From: an uncultured bacterium | Lineage (GTDB): Bacteria > Bacillota > Clostridia > Lachnospirales > Lachnospiraceae | NCBI GenBank assembly: GCA_905214955.1 | Contig: CAJMON010000038.1 | Span: forward strand, 1-28,453 | DNA length: 28,453 bases | Reading direction: 5' to 3' | In this document: one piece after another, positions 17,401 to 24,125 of the stretch | Position numbering within the stretch: position 1 is the first letter of the stretch | How the letters are laid out: each line of letters begins with the position of its first letter | Notes under the pieces: generated by a model | What the model was told of the DNA's origin: nothing | The model's input: only the letters and a program-made list of their open reading frames with translations | Databases searched by the model: none | Position numbers and translations under genes: made by a program

Positions 17401-17952
17401 GGTGACGGAAGCAACAGCGGAAATAACAGCAGCAACAATGGAACGAACAGCACCGGAAACGGTTCTCTCAGCGGAAATAACGGCAGCTTAAGGACCAACA
17501 GCAACGGCTCCTTAAGCGGAAGCGGTTCCAAACTCGGCAGCAACGGTTCTTTAGGCGGCAGTACTTCCAAGTCCGGAGGAAGCTCCTTAAAGAGCAGCGG
17601 TTCTCTGAAATCTTCCGGAACCACCACCAAATCCACATCCACAAAGAAATCAGCAGGAACTACTGCGCTGAAATCCGGAAAGAGCATCGGCAGCAAATCG
17701 GATTCCAAAGATGCAGGAACCACAAAGCTTACCAGCAGCGGCCTTTCCGATGCGTCAGATCAGGATCAGGAGACAACCACTTCCGGCGAAGCTTATGCAG
17801 ATACCGAGACTGGTACCGGGGAGTCTTCCGGAAATATGAGAAAAGTGGCAGTTCCGGTATCCGTCAGCGCACTGGCGGCACTGGCAGGTGTTTTCTATAA
17901 GATCAAGAGCAGAGGGGGAAGCCTGAGAAAGAAGGCAGGAAAGAAGAAATGA
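14455..17952 (+). CDS. Membrane-anchored NEAT heme-binding protein with FIVAR repeats (Shr-like role)
   Basis: The predicted protein is 1165 aa. ATG 14455 sits 9 nt after AGGAGG; upstream in-frame ATGs at 14446 and 14449 are too close to it. Order: signal peptide 1-28 (VYA), FIVAR-like helical repeats (~30-225), NEAT 1 (~233-484) interrupted by a ~105-residue acidic Glu/Ala insertion (~306-412), more FIVAR units (~491-779), an Asn/Ser-rich linker (~781-809), NEAT 2 (~810-970, with DGVYSVTGSMVKI and SMSNEAINH), a Ser/Gly/Lys-rich stalk (~970-1126), one transmembrane helix (~1131-1151) and a basic tail. It is therefore anchored by a membrane helix rather than sortase. It is first in the operon and overlaps the shp gene by 4 nt, occupying the place of streptococcal Shr, from which heme passes to Shp. 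Confidence 0.9.
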   Translation: MKIKKFKRSSAFFMAAALCLGSTSGVYAMDESELSRIIEEAKSTDTSGYTPESCESLQAALEGAENLLSKEDVTEEELGAGGMMLQAILENGLVAQADKSSLEAVLSEAAAYTDGTQDGYEVLDQVRAQAQAVLEDGNATQAETDGAASAVAQAEENLGGGIDKTVLSDLITQAEAVDTSGSDDASVQQLKSAIASAKQVAANPSATQSLVDKHIQLLQASAEALYQKTDSNTVYDGVYQIGGLLHHATADQVSMGNSALVKPFQLIKKGNDIHLRIECTSLTTKLGKQNFTGYLASMWYFPGFTSEDTLPYAAAEEGQAVDTGEAQNAAETEAEDPEEAQSAATEAAEESSQAQTEDAAEDELFMDGEEASGDSDGAATGEEASAAQEETQSLDENEAPAAEAATAKAVGVESYYDIYDSYNDPKKGTDATVKGKKYPHYITIPVELNQSIVWTRIYVPVMEAINAGGGKQYAKLYLDWNDLKQISGTETDKAALKKQITNAQNVQKSLKQDSQGYAGEQLAMLADAIAAAQAVYKNMNIDQTVVDNEVKALTMAVNAVTKVKVDSDKSELKKAIETADSYLNETDVEYETSTREALQRARDKASQVYDNEEASQTEVNKCVTAIDNAIQGLIIQGTDRREIKKALTKAETYLKDTAHYTAADMDVLRSVYEAAKAVYGNKESSQEETDAQTGILDYVMKNMKKASQTKVDKTGLHEMLLTASNMAGREDTYTADTLKTLNSAITAAKTVYDNSSATQSQVNTQIKKLSKAVSGLKKKYSGSSSNSSNNNNSNNNNNNSNNNGSNSSLDVKNLADGVYSVTGSMVKIDKTSASMSNEAINHTIKLTVKKGKYSITMDFKGLTINGQLGYLGTLKYFKTGYKLDKYGAPSGSLGNVTVDSYQKYTNGKLVTDNFGSNYPDVVTFPLIDEAKNEGYVPLQVFVPIMDSITKGTGTQPAFLKLDWSTLKKTDSKDPGFENDDNNGDGSNSGNNSSNNGTNSTGNGSLSGNNGSLRTNSNGSLSGSGSKLGSNGSLGGSTSKSGGSSLKSSGSLKSSGTTTKSTSTKKSAGTTALKSGKSIGSKSDSKDAGTTKLTSSGLSDASDQDQETTTSGEAYADTETGTGESSGNMRKVAVPVSVSALAALAGVFYKIKSRGGSLRKKAGKKK
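16797..16881 (+). repeat. Low-complexity Asn/Ser-coding tract
   Basis: AAC, AAT and AGC codons repeat (SSNSSNNNNSNN and onward) and form a flexible linker between the FIVAR repeats and NEAT 2 of the anchored NEAT protein. The tract is a candidate for slippage-driven length variation between strains. Confidence 0.75.
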
Positions 17953-19034
17953 GAGAGAAAAACTGGAAAAAAAATCTACTGACCTGTTTTGGAGCGGCAG
18001 TACTCTTCGTGGCGGCAACTCTGGGATTTCCGGTAACTTCCGTCCACGCGGAGTCGGGAAGTGTGTATTCCTGTACCATTAACCGGTGTTATTCCCATCC
18101 GGTGACAGGAGAGATCGAAGACTCCGGCGGTGAGGCATCCTACGCCACCGGACAGGGTATGGTAGAAGGTGCGGTTTATGCAAGTGGTCTGATGGAAGTG
18201 ACGGACTCCGGCAATTATTATCTGACGATCCGCATGAGCCTGATCGATTATACGTCCGGTCACAGTTTCAGCGTACAGAATGTAGGAGATTCCGGCTGGT
18301 CCGGCACAGGCGTCGCGGTAACCGCAAATGGTTCAGACAGCAACGGAACCACCTCCGATATCTGTATCCAGGTTCCAAGCGAGAACTGCATCGTCCGGGT
18401 CAGCATGTATGTAACCCCGATGGGAAGAAACGTTACATTTTATCTGTATCCAAGCGATTATTCCGAGGGAAACAGTGTGGGTATGAATCCTGCTTTTGTA
18501 ACAGAAGAAGCAGCATCTGCCGAGGCTTCCGGAAGCGGCGAGGCAGTTGCCAACAGTACCCTGGATACGGGAAGTGCCCAGGAAACGGACGGAACAGAAA
18601 GTACGGATGAGGCTGCGCAGGACAATGAGAAGGAAGCTCAGAATGATGTGGCGGCCACCCAGGCAGCAGCTGCACAGAGCACTGCAGAAAGCGGCTCCAC
18701 AGGAAATGCGGATGCCATGAATTCCGGGAACACCGTAGCGGCAGCACAGAAACAGGCAGCAGCTTCCAAAAGCTCTGACGAGTCCGATACAGACAAGGAA
18801 CTGAACAGCGCCCAGGGACTAAATCTTTCCACAGCGGAAGAGGACAGCATCACTTCCGGGGAAAAGAAATCTGACGGCGAAAGCAGCGTAAAGATCAATA
18901 CGGTCTTTGCCATTGCTCTGGCAGTGACAGGCTCCGGTCTGGTTCTGATCCTGGTAACTGCACTGATCATCTGGTACTTCCGTAAGAACTGGCGCAGATG
19001 GGGCGGAGAGGATGATGACGATGATGAATATTAA
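17949..19034 (+). CDS. shp: Cell-surface heme-transfer protein Shp
   Basis: The predicted protein is 361 aa. Signal peptide 1-34 (VHA-ES) precedes an Shp heme-binding domain (~35-180). It strongly resembles streptococcal Shp as I remember it: HPVTGEIEDSGGE and GQGMVEGAVY correspond to HPISGQIEDSGGE and GQGMVEGTVY. Streptococcal Shp binds heme through two Met ligands, Met66 and Met153. Here M71 (GQGMVEG) and M158 (TPMGRNV) keep the same 87-residue separation, so bis-Met ligation is very likely. A Ser/Ala/Glu/Gln-rich stalk follows, then a transmembrane helix (~316-340) and a short tail ending in an Asp run. It overlaps the NEAT gene by 4 nt and the htsA start region. Its known role is to accept heme from an Shr/NEAT protein and pass it to the HtsA lipoprotein. 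Confidence 0.95.
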   Translation: MREKNWKKNLLTCFGAAVLFVAATLGFPVTSVHAESGSVYSCTINRCYSHPVTGEIEDSGGEASYATGQGMVEGAVYASGLMEVTDSGNYYLTIRMSLIDYTSGHSFSVQNVGDSGWSGTGVAVTANGSDSNGTTSDICIQVPSENCIVRVSMYVTPMGRNVTFYLYPSDYSEGNSVGMNPAFVTEEAASAEASGSGEAVANSTLDTGSAQETDGTESTDEAAQDNEKEAQNDVAATQAAAAQSTAESGSTGNADAMNSGNTVAAAQKQAAASKSSDESDTDKELNSAQGLNLSTAEEDSITSGEKKSDGESSVKINTVFAIALAVTGSGLVLILVTALIIWYFRKNWRRWGGEDDDDDEY

Positions 19035-20169
19035 ATCCTGCATCAGCAGAGGAATTCTTGTCACAGTCCTGGCGGCAGCGTCCCTTCTTCTCACCGGCTG
19101 TGTGGATCAGCACCCGGAAGGCACGAAAACAACCACACAGACAGAGACGGTGGAGTCCATGCTGGAGATCACGGACCCTGTGGAAAAACAGGCAGTGGAA
19201 GTGGCAAAAGCCAAGGTACGATCCATGGAGGGATCCCCGAAGATCGTAGCTACTTCTCCGGCAGTTGCGGATATCTGTGACAAACTGGAACTGGATCTGG
19301 TTGGGGTATGCTCCAGCAGCATTTCCACCATTCCGGAGCGTTATAAAGCTGTAACCACCGTGGGTACAGCCATGAGCCCGGATATGGAGATCGTGGCTTC
19401 CCTGAAACCGGACTGGATTTTAAGCCCGATCTCTCTTCAGTCAGACCTTGAACCCAAGTACGAAAATATCGGCGTGGACTGGGCGTTTTTAAATCTTCGC
19501 AGTGTACAGGGGATGTACCGTTCCATTCAGGAACTGGGAGAGATTTTTGACAGGGAAGAGCAGGCAGGCACGCTGGTAAAAGAGTTCCGGGATTTCTACG
19601 AAGAATACAAAAAGAAGAACGAGGGAAAAGACCATCCCAAGGTGCTGATCCTGATGGGACTTCCGGGCAGCTATATCATTGCTACCGAAAATTCCTACGT
19701 GGGAAGTCTTGTGGCTCTGGCAGGCGGCGAAAATGTTTATACAGATACAGATCAGGAGTTTCTTACGGTAAACACCGAAGATATGAAGACCAAAGAACCG
19801 GATATCATCCTCCGTGCGGCTCACGCACTTCCGGATCAGGTCGTGGAGATGTTTAACGAAGATTTCAAGACCAACGATATCTGGAAACATTTCGACGCGG
19901 TAAAAAATGGCAGGGTGTATGACCTGACTTATGAAAATTTCGGAATGAGCGCAACTTTCCGTTATCCGAAAGCACTGGATGAGCTGCAGCCGATCCTTTA
20001 TCCGGAAAGTGACGAGGATCTGGAAAAAGCGAAAAAGAACAGTGAAAACGCTCAGAAAAATGCAGAGAAATCCAATGCGACCCAGAAATATGAAGACGCG
20101 CAGAAATCCGGCACATCCGGAAAAACTGCAGCTGAAGATTCCCAAAAGACCACAGAAAAGGAGAAGTGA
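19021..20169 (+). CDS. htsA: Heme ABC transporter substrate-binding lipoprotein (HtsA/IsdE family)
   Basis: The predicted protein is about 382 aa. The start is ambiguous among ATGs at 19012, 19015, 19021 and 19024; 19021 gives the best spacing after GGAGAGG. Lipobox LLTGC puts the lipidated Cys at residue 27. A fold of the FepB/BtuF class follows, with the HtsA/IsdE signatures SPDMEIV and RAAHALPDQVVEMF. Known HtsA heme ligands are Met79 and His229. Here M118 (GTAMSPD) and H268 (AAHALPD) keep the same 150-residue separation. A ~50-residue charged tail (Lys, Asn, Glu, Thr) after the domain is unusual. The gene overlaps the end of shp, and the permease start overlaps or closely follows its stop. 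It would receive heme from Shp and deliver it to HtsB. Confidence 0.94.
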   Translation: MMNIKSCISRGILVTVLAAASLLLTGCVDQHPEGTKTTTQTETVESMLEITDPVEKQAVEVAKAKVRSMEGSPKIVATSPAVADICDKLELDLVGVCSSSISTIPERYKAVTTVGTAMSPDMEIVASLKPDWILSPISLQSDLEPKYENIGVDWAFLNLRSVQGMYRSIQELGEIFDREEQAGTLVKEFRDFYEEYKKKNEGKDHPKVLILMGLPGSYIIATENSYVGSLVALAGGENVYTDTDQEFLTVNTEDMKTKEPDIILRAAHALPDQVVEMFNEDFKTNDIWKHFDAVKNGRVYDLTYENFGMSATFRYPKALDELQPILYPESDEDLEKAKKNSENAQKNAEKSNATQKYEDAQKSGTSGKTAAEDSQKTTEKEK

Positions 20170-20174
20170 CAAAA

Positions 20175-21182
20175 ATGGATGAAAACAGAGAAAAAAGAAA
20201 GCGGCTCCGTGCAGTGCTCTCCTTTGTGCTCATGGCGGTGCTTCTGATGGTATTGTTTTTTGCAGCCATCAATATCGGAAGCCTGAAGGTTTCCTTCGGA
20301 GAGCTGATGAGAGGACTTTTTGTGGAGCGTATTGACGAAGTGGCAACCATCTATGATCTTCGTTTTCCGCGTATCATCATTTCCATGCTGGCAGGAGCCG
20401 CCATTGCGGTTTCCGGTGTTCTGTTCCAGGCGGTCCTTAAAAACCCACTGGCAGACCCTGGTATCATTGGTATTTCCAGCAGTGCCAGCTTTGCGGCAGT
20501 TCTGATCACAGCTTTTGCACCGGGACTGTATTTCTTTACTCCGCTGGTAGCGTTTTTTGGCGGCGTGGTCGCCTTTTTGATGGTTTACTGTCTGTCCTGG
20601 AAGGGCGGCTTAAGTCCTCTTCGTATCATCCTCACCGGTGTGGCAGTAGATGCATTGTTTGCCGGACTTTCCAGCGCTTTTAACAGCATGAGCGGTGGAA
20701 ATATGTCCGGCGTGGCTTCCATCGTAGAAGCCAATATCACCCAGAAAACCTGGGATGATGTGACAACACTGGTTCCTTATGTTGTGGCAGGGCTTTTCCT
20801 GGCATGCCTGTTTATCGGAGAGTGCAACCTGATGTCTCTGGAAGATAAGACAGCACGAAGCCTGGGACTGAACGTCAATGCCACACGAATCGTGATCTCC
20901 CTGATCGCGGTACTTCTGGCAAGTATTTCCACAGCCATCGCAGGTGCCATCAGTTTCCTTGGGCTGATCGTGCCACATATCGGAAGGATCCTGGTGGGAA
21001 GTGACCACAGGGCACTGGTTCCGTTTTCCGCACTTGCGGGAGCCTTTACCTTCCTTCTGGCAGATACCATTGGAAGGACCATTGCAGCTCCCTATGAGAT
21101 CAGTGCGGCAGTTGTGATGAGCGTGGTAGGTGGTCCGTTCTTTATCATTCTCTTAAGGAGGTCAAAAAAATATGGTGACTGA
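20175..21182 (+). CDS. htsB: Heme ABC transporter permease, FecCD family (HtsB)
   Basis: The predicted protein is about 335 aa, a normal length for FecCD/BtuC-type permeases with around ten membrane helices. Family features visible: LRFPRIIISMLAGAAIAVSG near the N-terminus, FQAVLKNPLADPGIIGISS, GAISFLGLIVPHIGR (coupling-helix region) and VGGPFFIILLRR at the end. ATG 20175 follows GGAGAAG by 8 nt; an alternative GTG at 20166 would overlap the htsA stop. It sits directly between the heme-binding lipoprotein and the ATPase gene, which it overlaps by 11 nt, so heme is the expected substrate. An IsdF name would be equally fair. Confidence 0.95.
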   Translation: MDENREKRKRLRAVLSFVLMAVLLMVLFFAAINIGSLKVSFGELMRGLFVERIDEVATIYDLRFPRIIISMLAGAAIAVSGVLFQAVLKNPLADPGIIGISSSASFAAVLITAFAPGLYFFTPLVAFFGGVVAFLMVYCLSWKGGLSPLRIILTGVAVDALFAGLSSAFNSMSGGNMSGVASIVEANITQKTWDDVTTLVPYVVAGLFLACLFIGECNLMSLEDKTARSLGLNVNATRIVISLIAVLLASISTAIAGAISFLGLIVPHIGRILVGSDHRALVPFSALAGAFTFLLADTIGRTIAAPYEISAAVVMSVVGGPFFIILLRRSKKYGD

Positions 21183-21972
21183 TACACAGAATACGGAAAA
21201 AAAACGACCTGCCATGGAGGTAAAGAATGTATGCTTTTCCTATGGTAAAAACGAGATATTAAAAGGCGCGTCCCTTAAGATAGAAAAAGGCAAGGTGACG
21301 ACCATTATGGGAGCCAACGGATGCGGTAAATCCACACTTTTTTCCCTGATGACCAAAAACCTGGATCCTGCAAAGGGAAAAGTCCTTCTGGGAGGAAAAA
21401 ACATCGCAAGGTTGCGTCTGAATGAATTTGCCAGAAAAGTGGCCATTGTACATCAGTACAATACGGCGGAGGATGACATCACCGTGGAGCGTCTGGTTTC
21501 TTTCGGAAGAACGCCTCATCTTGGTATGATGGGGATCCGTGGAGAAGAGGATGAGCGGTATGTGAACTGGGCCATGGAAGTGACCAATGTTTCACAGTTT
21601 CGTGAGAGGGAATTATCCAGGCTTTCCGGCGGACAGCGCCAGCGTGTATGGATCGCCATGGCGCTTGCACAGGGAACTGAGATCCTTTTCCTGGATGAGC
21701 CGACTACATATCTGGATATCCGTTATCAGATCGAGATTCTGGAGCTTGTGCGGAAGCTGAACCGGGAATTTGGCATGACCATCGTTATGGTCCTTCATGA
21801 CATCAATCAGTCGATCTATTTTTCCGACAAGATCATCGGTCTCGCCGGTGGAAAAGTCATCGTGGAAGGCGAGCCGGAAGAAGTGATCACGGAGGAAAGC
21901 ATTCATGAACTTTATGGCATTGATCTAAAAGTAGCAAGAGTAGATGGACGTAAGTTCGTTTTAACTGTCTAA
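21172..21972 (+). CDS. htsC: Heme ABC transporter ATP-binding protein (HtsC)
   Basis: The predicted protein is 266 aa, a FecE/BtuD-type ATPase. Walker A GANGCGKS (47-54), Q-loop IVHQYNTAEDD, signature LSGGQRQR (~151-158), Walker B ILFLDEPTT and a switch His in VLHDINQS are all intact. The C-terminal EPEEVITEESIHELYGID is typical of iron/heme/B12 importers. AAGGAGG precedes ATG 21172 inside the end of the permease gene. It powers import of heme by the HtsB permease. Confidence 0.95.
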   Translation: MVTDTQNTEKKRPAMEVKNVCFSYGKNEILKGASLKIEKGKVTTIMGANGCGKSTLFSLMTKNLDPAKGKVLLGGKNIARLRLNEFARKVAIVHQYNTAEDDITVERLVSFGRTPHLGMMGIRGEEDERYVNWAMEVTNVSQFRERELSRLSGGQRQRVWIAMALAQGTEILFLDEPTTYLDIRYQIEILELVRKLNREFGMTIVMVLHDINQSIYFSDKIIGLAGGKVIVEGEPEEVITEESIHELYGIDLKVARVDGRKFVLTV

Positions 21973-21997
21973 AGCGCATATGAGAAAGGAAAAGAAA

Positions 21998-22381
21998 ATG
22001 AGAAATCCATTGAAAATATTCTGGATCCTGCTGGGGTTTCTTTGCCTTGGACTTGGCACCATCGGAGTGGTACTTCCGATCCTGCCTACGGTTCCCTTTT
22101 ATATGGCAACGCTGTTCTGCTTTGCAAAAAGCTCGGAACGGCTTCATACCTGGTTTATAGGAACAAACCTTTACAAAAAACATCTGGACAGTTTTGTGCA
22201 GAACAGAGCCATGACGCTTGGAACCAAATGCAAGATCATCGGCATGGTGACCGTAGTTATGGTCATCGGATTTATCTGCATGAAAAATGTGCCTGTGGGA
22301 AGAATCTGCATAGCCGTTGTGTGGGTATGCCACATTCTGTATTTCTTCCTCAGGGTAAAAACTGTGGAGCCGGAGGTGTGA
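21998..22381 (+). CDS. DUF454 (YbaN-family) small membrane protein
   Basis: The predicted protein is 127 aa from ATG 21998, preceded by AAAGGAAAAG; an ATG at 21980 would add six residues. The hallmark of the family is present near the N-terminus: LGTIGVVLPILPTVPFYMA, then CFAKSSERLHTW. Two to three membrane helices are expected. The function of the family is unknown to me. Its placement between the heme importer and the CydDC-like exporter pair implies a role in tetrapyrrole handling, which is inference from context. It starts 25 bp after htsC and ends 7 bp before the next gene. Confidence 0.85.
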   Translation: MRNPLKIFWILLGFLCLGLGTIGVVLPILPTVPFYMATLFCFAKSSERLHTWFIGTNLYKKHLDSFVQNRAMTLGTKCKIIGMVTVVMVIGFICMKNVPVGRICIAVVWVCHILYFFLRVKTVEPEV

Positions 22382-22388
22382 GCAGCCA

Positions 22389-24125
22389 ATGATCAAGACA
22401 AGACTGGTGGGACTTTTATCCCACGCAAAAAAATATATCGTGTATACGATCCTGTGGCAGTGGCTTGCCCTGCTGTCCCAGGTGATTGCCGTTTTTTCCA
22501 TTGCAGGGCTGCTGGAAAAAGTGATTTACGGTTCCGTTACTTCAGAAAGTGTAAAACGGACAGTTCTTACGCTGATCCTGGTTGTTGTAATCCGCTTCTT
22601 CTGTGAGCGGATGGGCGCAAGGTCGTCCTATCTGGCCTGCGTGGATGTAAAGCGGATCCTCAGAGAAAAAATTTATGAAAAAATGCTGAAGCTGGGTGCT
22701 TCCTACAGAGAGCAGGTTTCCTCCTCTGAAGTGGTGCAGGTTTCCACAGAAGGTGTGGAGCAGCTGGAAACCTATTTTGGAAAATATCTCCCCCAGCTGT
22801 TTTACAGCCTGATCGCACCGGTAACACTCTTTGTGATCCTCTGCCGGGTGAGCTTAAAAGCCAGCGTGGTACTTCTGATCTGTGTGCCGCTGATTCCCAT
22901 TTCCATTGTGGTGGTACAGAAGATCGCCAGGAAGCTTCTTAACAAATACTGGAGCATTTATACAGGACTTGGAGATTCCTTCCTGGAAAATCTTCAAGGT
23001 CTGACTACCCTAAAGATCTATCAGGCAGACCAGCAGAAAGCAGACGAGATGGATGCGGAGTCCCAGCGGTTCCGCCAGATTACCATGAAGGTTTTAACCA
23101 TGCAGCTGAATTCCACCAGTGTGATGGATATTGTGGCTTACGGCGGTGCGGCCATTGGTATGGCGGTGGCGGTGACGGAGTTTCTACATGGGAATTTAAA
23201 CCTTTCCGGAACCCTCTGCATTGTGCTTCTGTCCAGTGAGTTTTTTCTGCCGTTGCGGCTGCTTGGATCCTTTTTTCATATTGCCATGAACGGTATGGCT
23301 GCCAGTGATAAGATTTTTCGGATATTGGATATTTCAGAGCCGAAAGCCGGAGAGAAGACTCTGCCGGAGGGCGGTCTGGATATTTCTTTTCGGGATGTGC
23401 ATTTTTCCTATGAGAAGGACCGTGAGATCCTTGGTGGAATCGATCTTCAGGTTCCTGCGGGAAGCTTTGTTTCCCTGGTTGGAGAGTCCGGCTGTGGTAA
23501 GAGTACCATTGCGGGAATCCTCTCCGGAAAGAACCGGGAGTTTTCCGGTGATATCCGTATCGGAGGAGTTGCCCTCGGGGACGTTCGCGAAGATGACCTG
23601 ATGGAACATGTGGTTCTGGTGCACCACAACAGTTATCTCTTTAAGGGAACAGTCCGTGAAAATCTTCAGATGGCAAAAACGGATGCCACGGATCAGGAAA
23701 TGCGTGAGGTCCTTAAGAAGGTCAATCTCCTTGGATTTCTGGATACCCAGAACGGGCTGGATACGGTCCTTCTGGAAAAGGCGGGAAATCTTTCAGGGGG
23801 TCAGTGCCAGAGGCTTGTGATCGCCAGGGCACTTCTTGCGGATGCCCCTGTGTACATTATGGATGAAGCCACCTCCAACATTGATGTGGAAAGTGAAGAG
23901 CTGATCATGGATGTTATTCATGAGATGGCAAAAACCAGGACTGTACTTCTGATCTCCCACAGACTTGCCAATGTGGTACAGTCCGATCAGATCTACTTCC
24001 TGAAGAACGGTGAGATCAGAGAATGCGGAAAGCATGAGGAACTGATGGCCCTGGGTGGCGATTATTGTCATCTGTATGAGAGCCAGAGTGCGCTGGAAAA
24101 TTATGGGAAGGAGGGAAATGTGTGA
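22389..24125 (+). CDS. ABC half-exporter, CydD-like (membrane plus ATPase)
   Basis: The predicted protein is 578 aa, with a six-helix ABC type I exporter domain then a nucleotide-binding domain. The segment EFFLPLRLLGSFFHIAMNG followed by AASDKIF is characteristic of CydD/CydC proteins, which in E. coli form a heterodimer linked to thiol export and heme binding. Walker A GESGCGKS (~365-372), signature LSGGQCQR and Walker B VYIMDEATS look complete. The usual Q-loop Gln appears to be His (VLVHHNSYLF, residues 412-413). GGAGG lies 12 nt upstream. It overlaps the partner gene. No cytochrome bd genes are nearby, so the substrate may be heme or porphyrin rather than a cytochrome-assembly factor; that is inference. 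Confidence 0.85.
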   Translation: MIKTRLVGLLSHAKKYIVYTILWQWLALLSQVIAVFSIAGLLEKVIYGSVTSESVKRTVLTLILVVVIRFFCERMGARSSYLACVDVKRILREKIYEKMLKLGASYREQVSSSEVVQVSTEGVEQLETYFGKYLPQLFYSLIAPVTLFVILCRVSLKASVVLLICVPLIPISIVVVQKIARKLLNKYWSIYTGLGDSFLENLQGLTTLKIYQADQQKADEMDAESQRFRQITMKVLTMQLNSTSVMDIVAYGGAAIGMAVAVTEFLHGNLNLSGTLCIVLLSSEFFLPLRLLGSFFHIAMNGMAASDKIFRILDISEPKAGEKTLPEGGLDISFRDVHFSYEKDREILGGIDLQVPAGSFVSLVGESGCGKSTIAGILSGKNREFSGDIRIGGVALGDVREDDLMEHVVLVHHNSYLFKGTVRENLQMAKTDATDQEMREVLKKVNLLGFLDTQNGLDTVLLEKAGNLSGGQCQRLVIARALLADAPVYIMDEATSNIDVESEELIMDVIHEMAKTRTVLLISHRLANVVQSDQIYFLKNGEIRECGKHEELMALGGDYCHLYESQSALENYGKEGNV

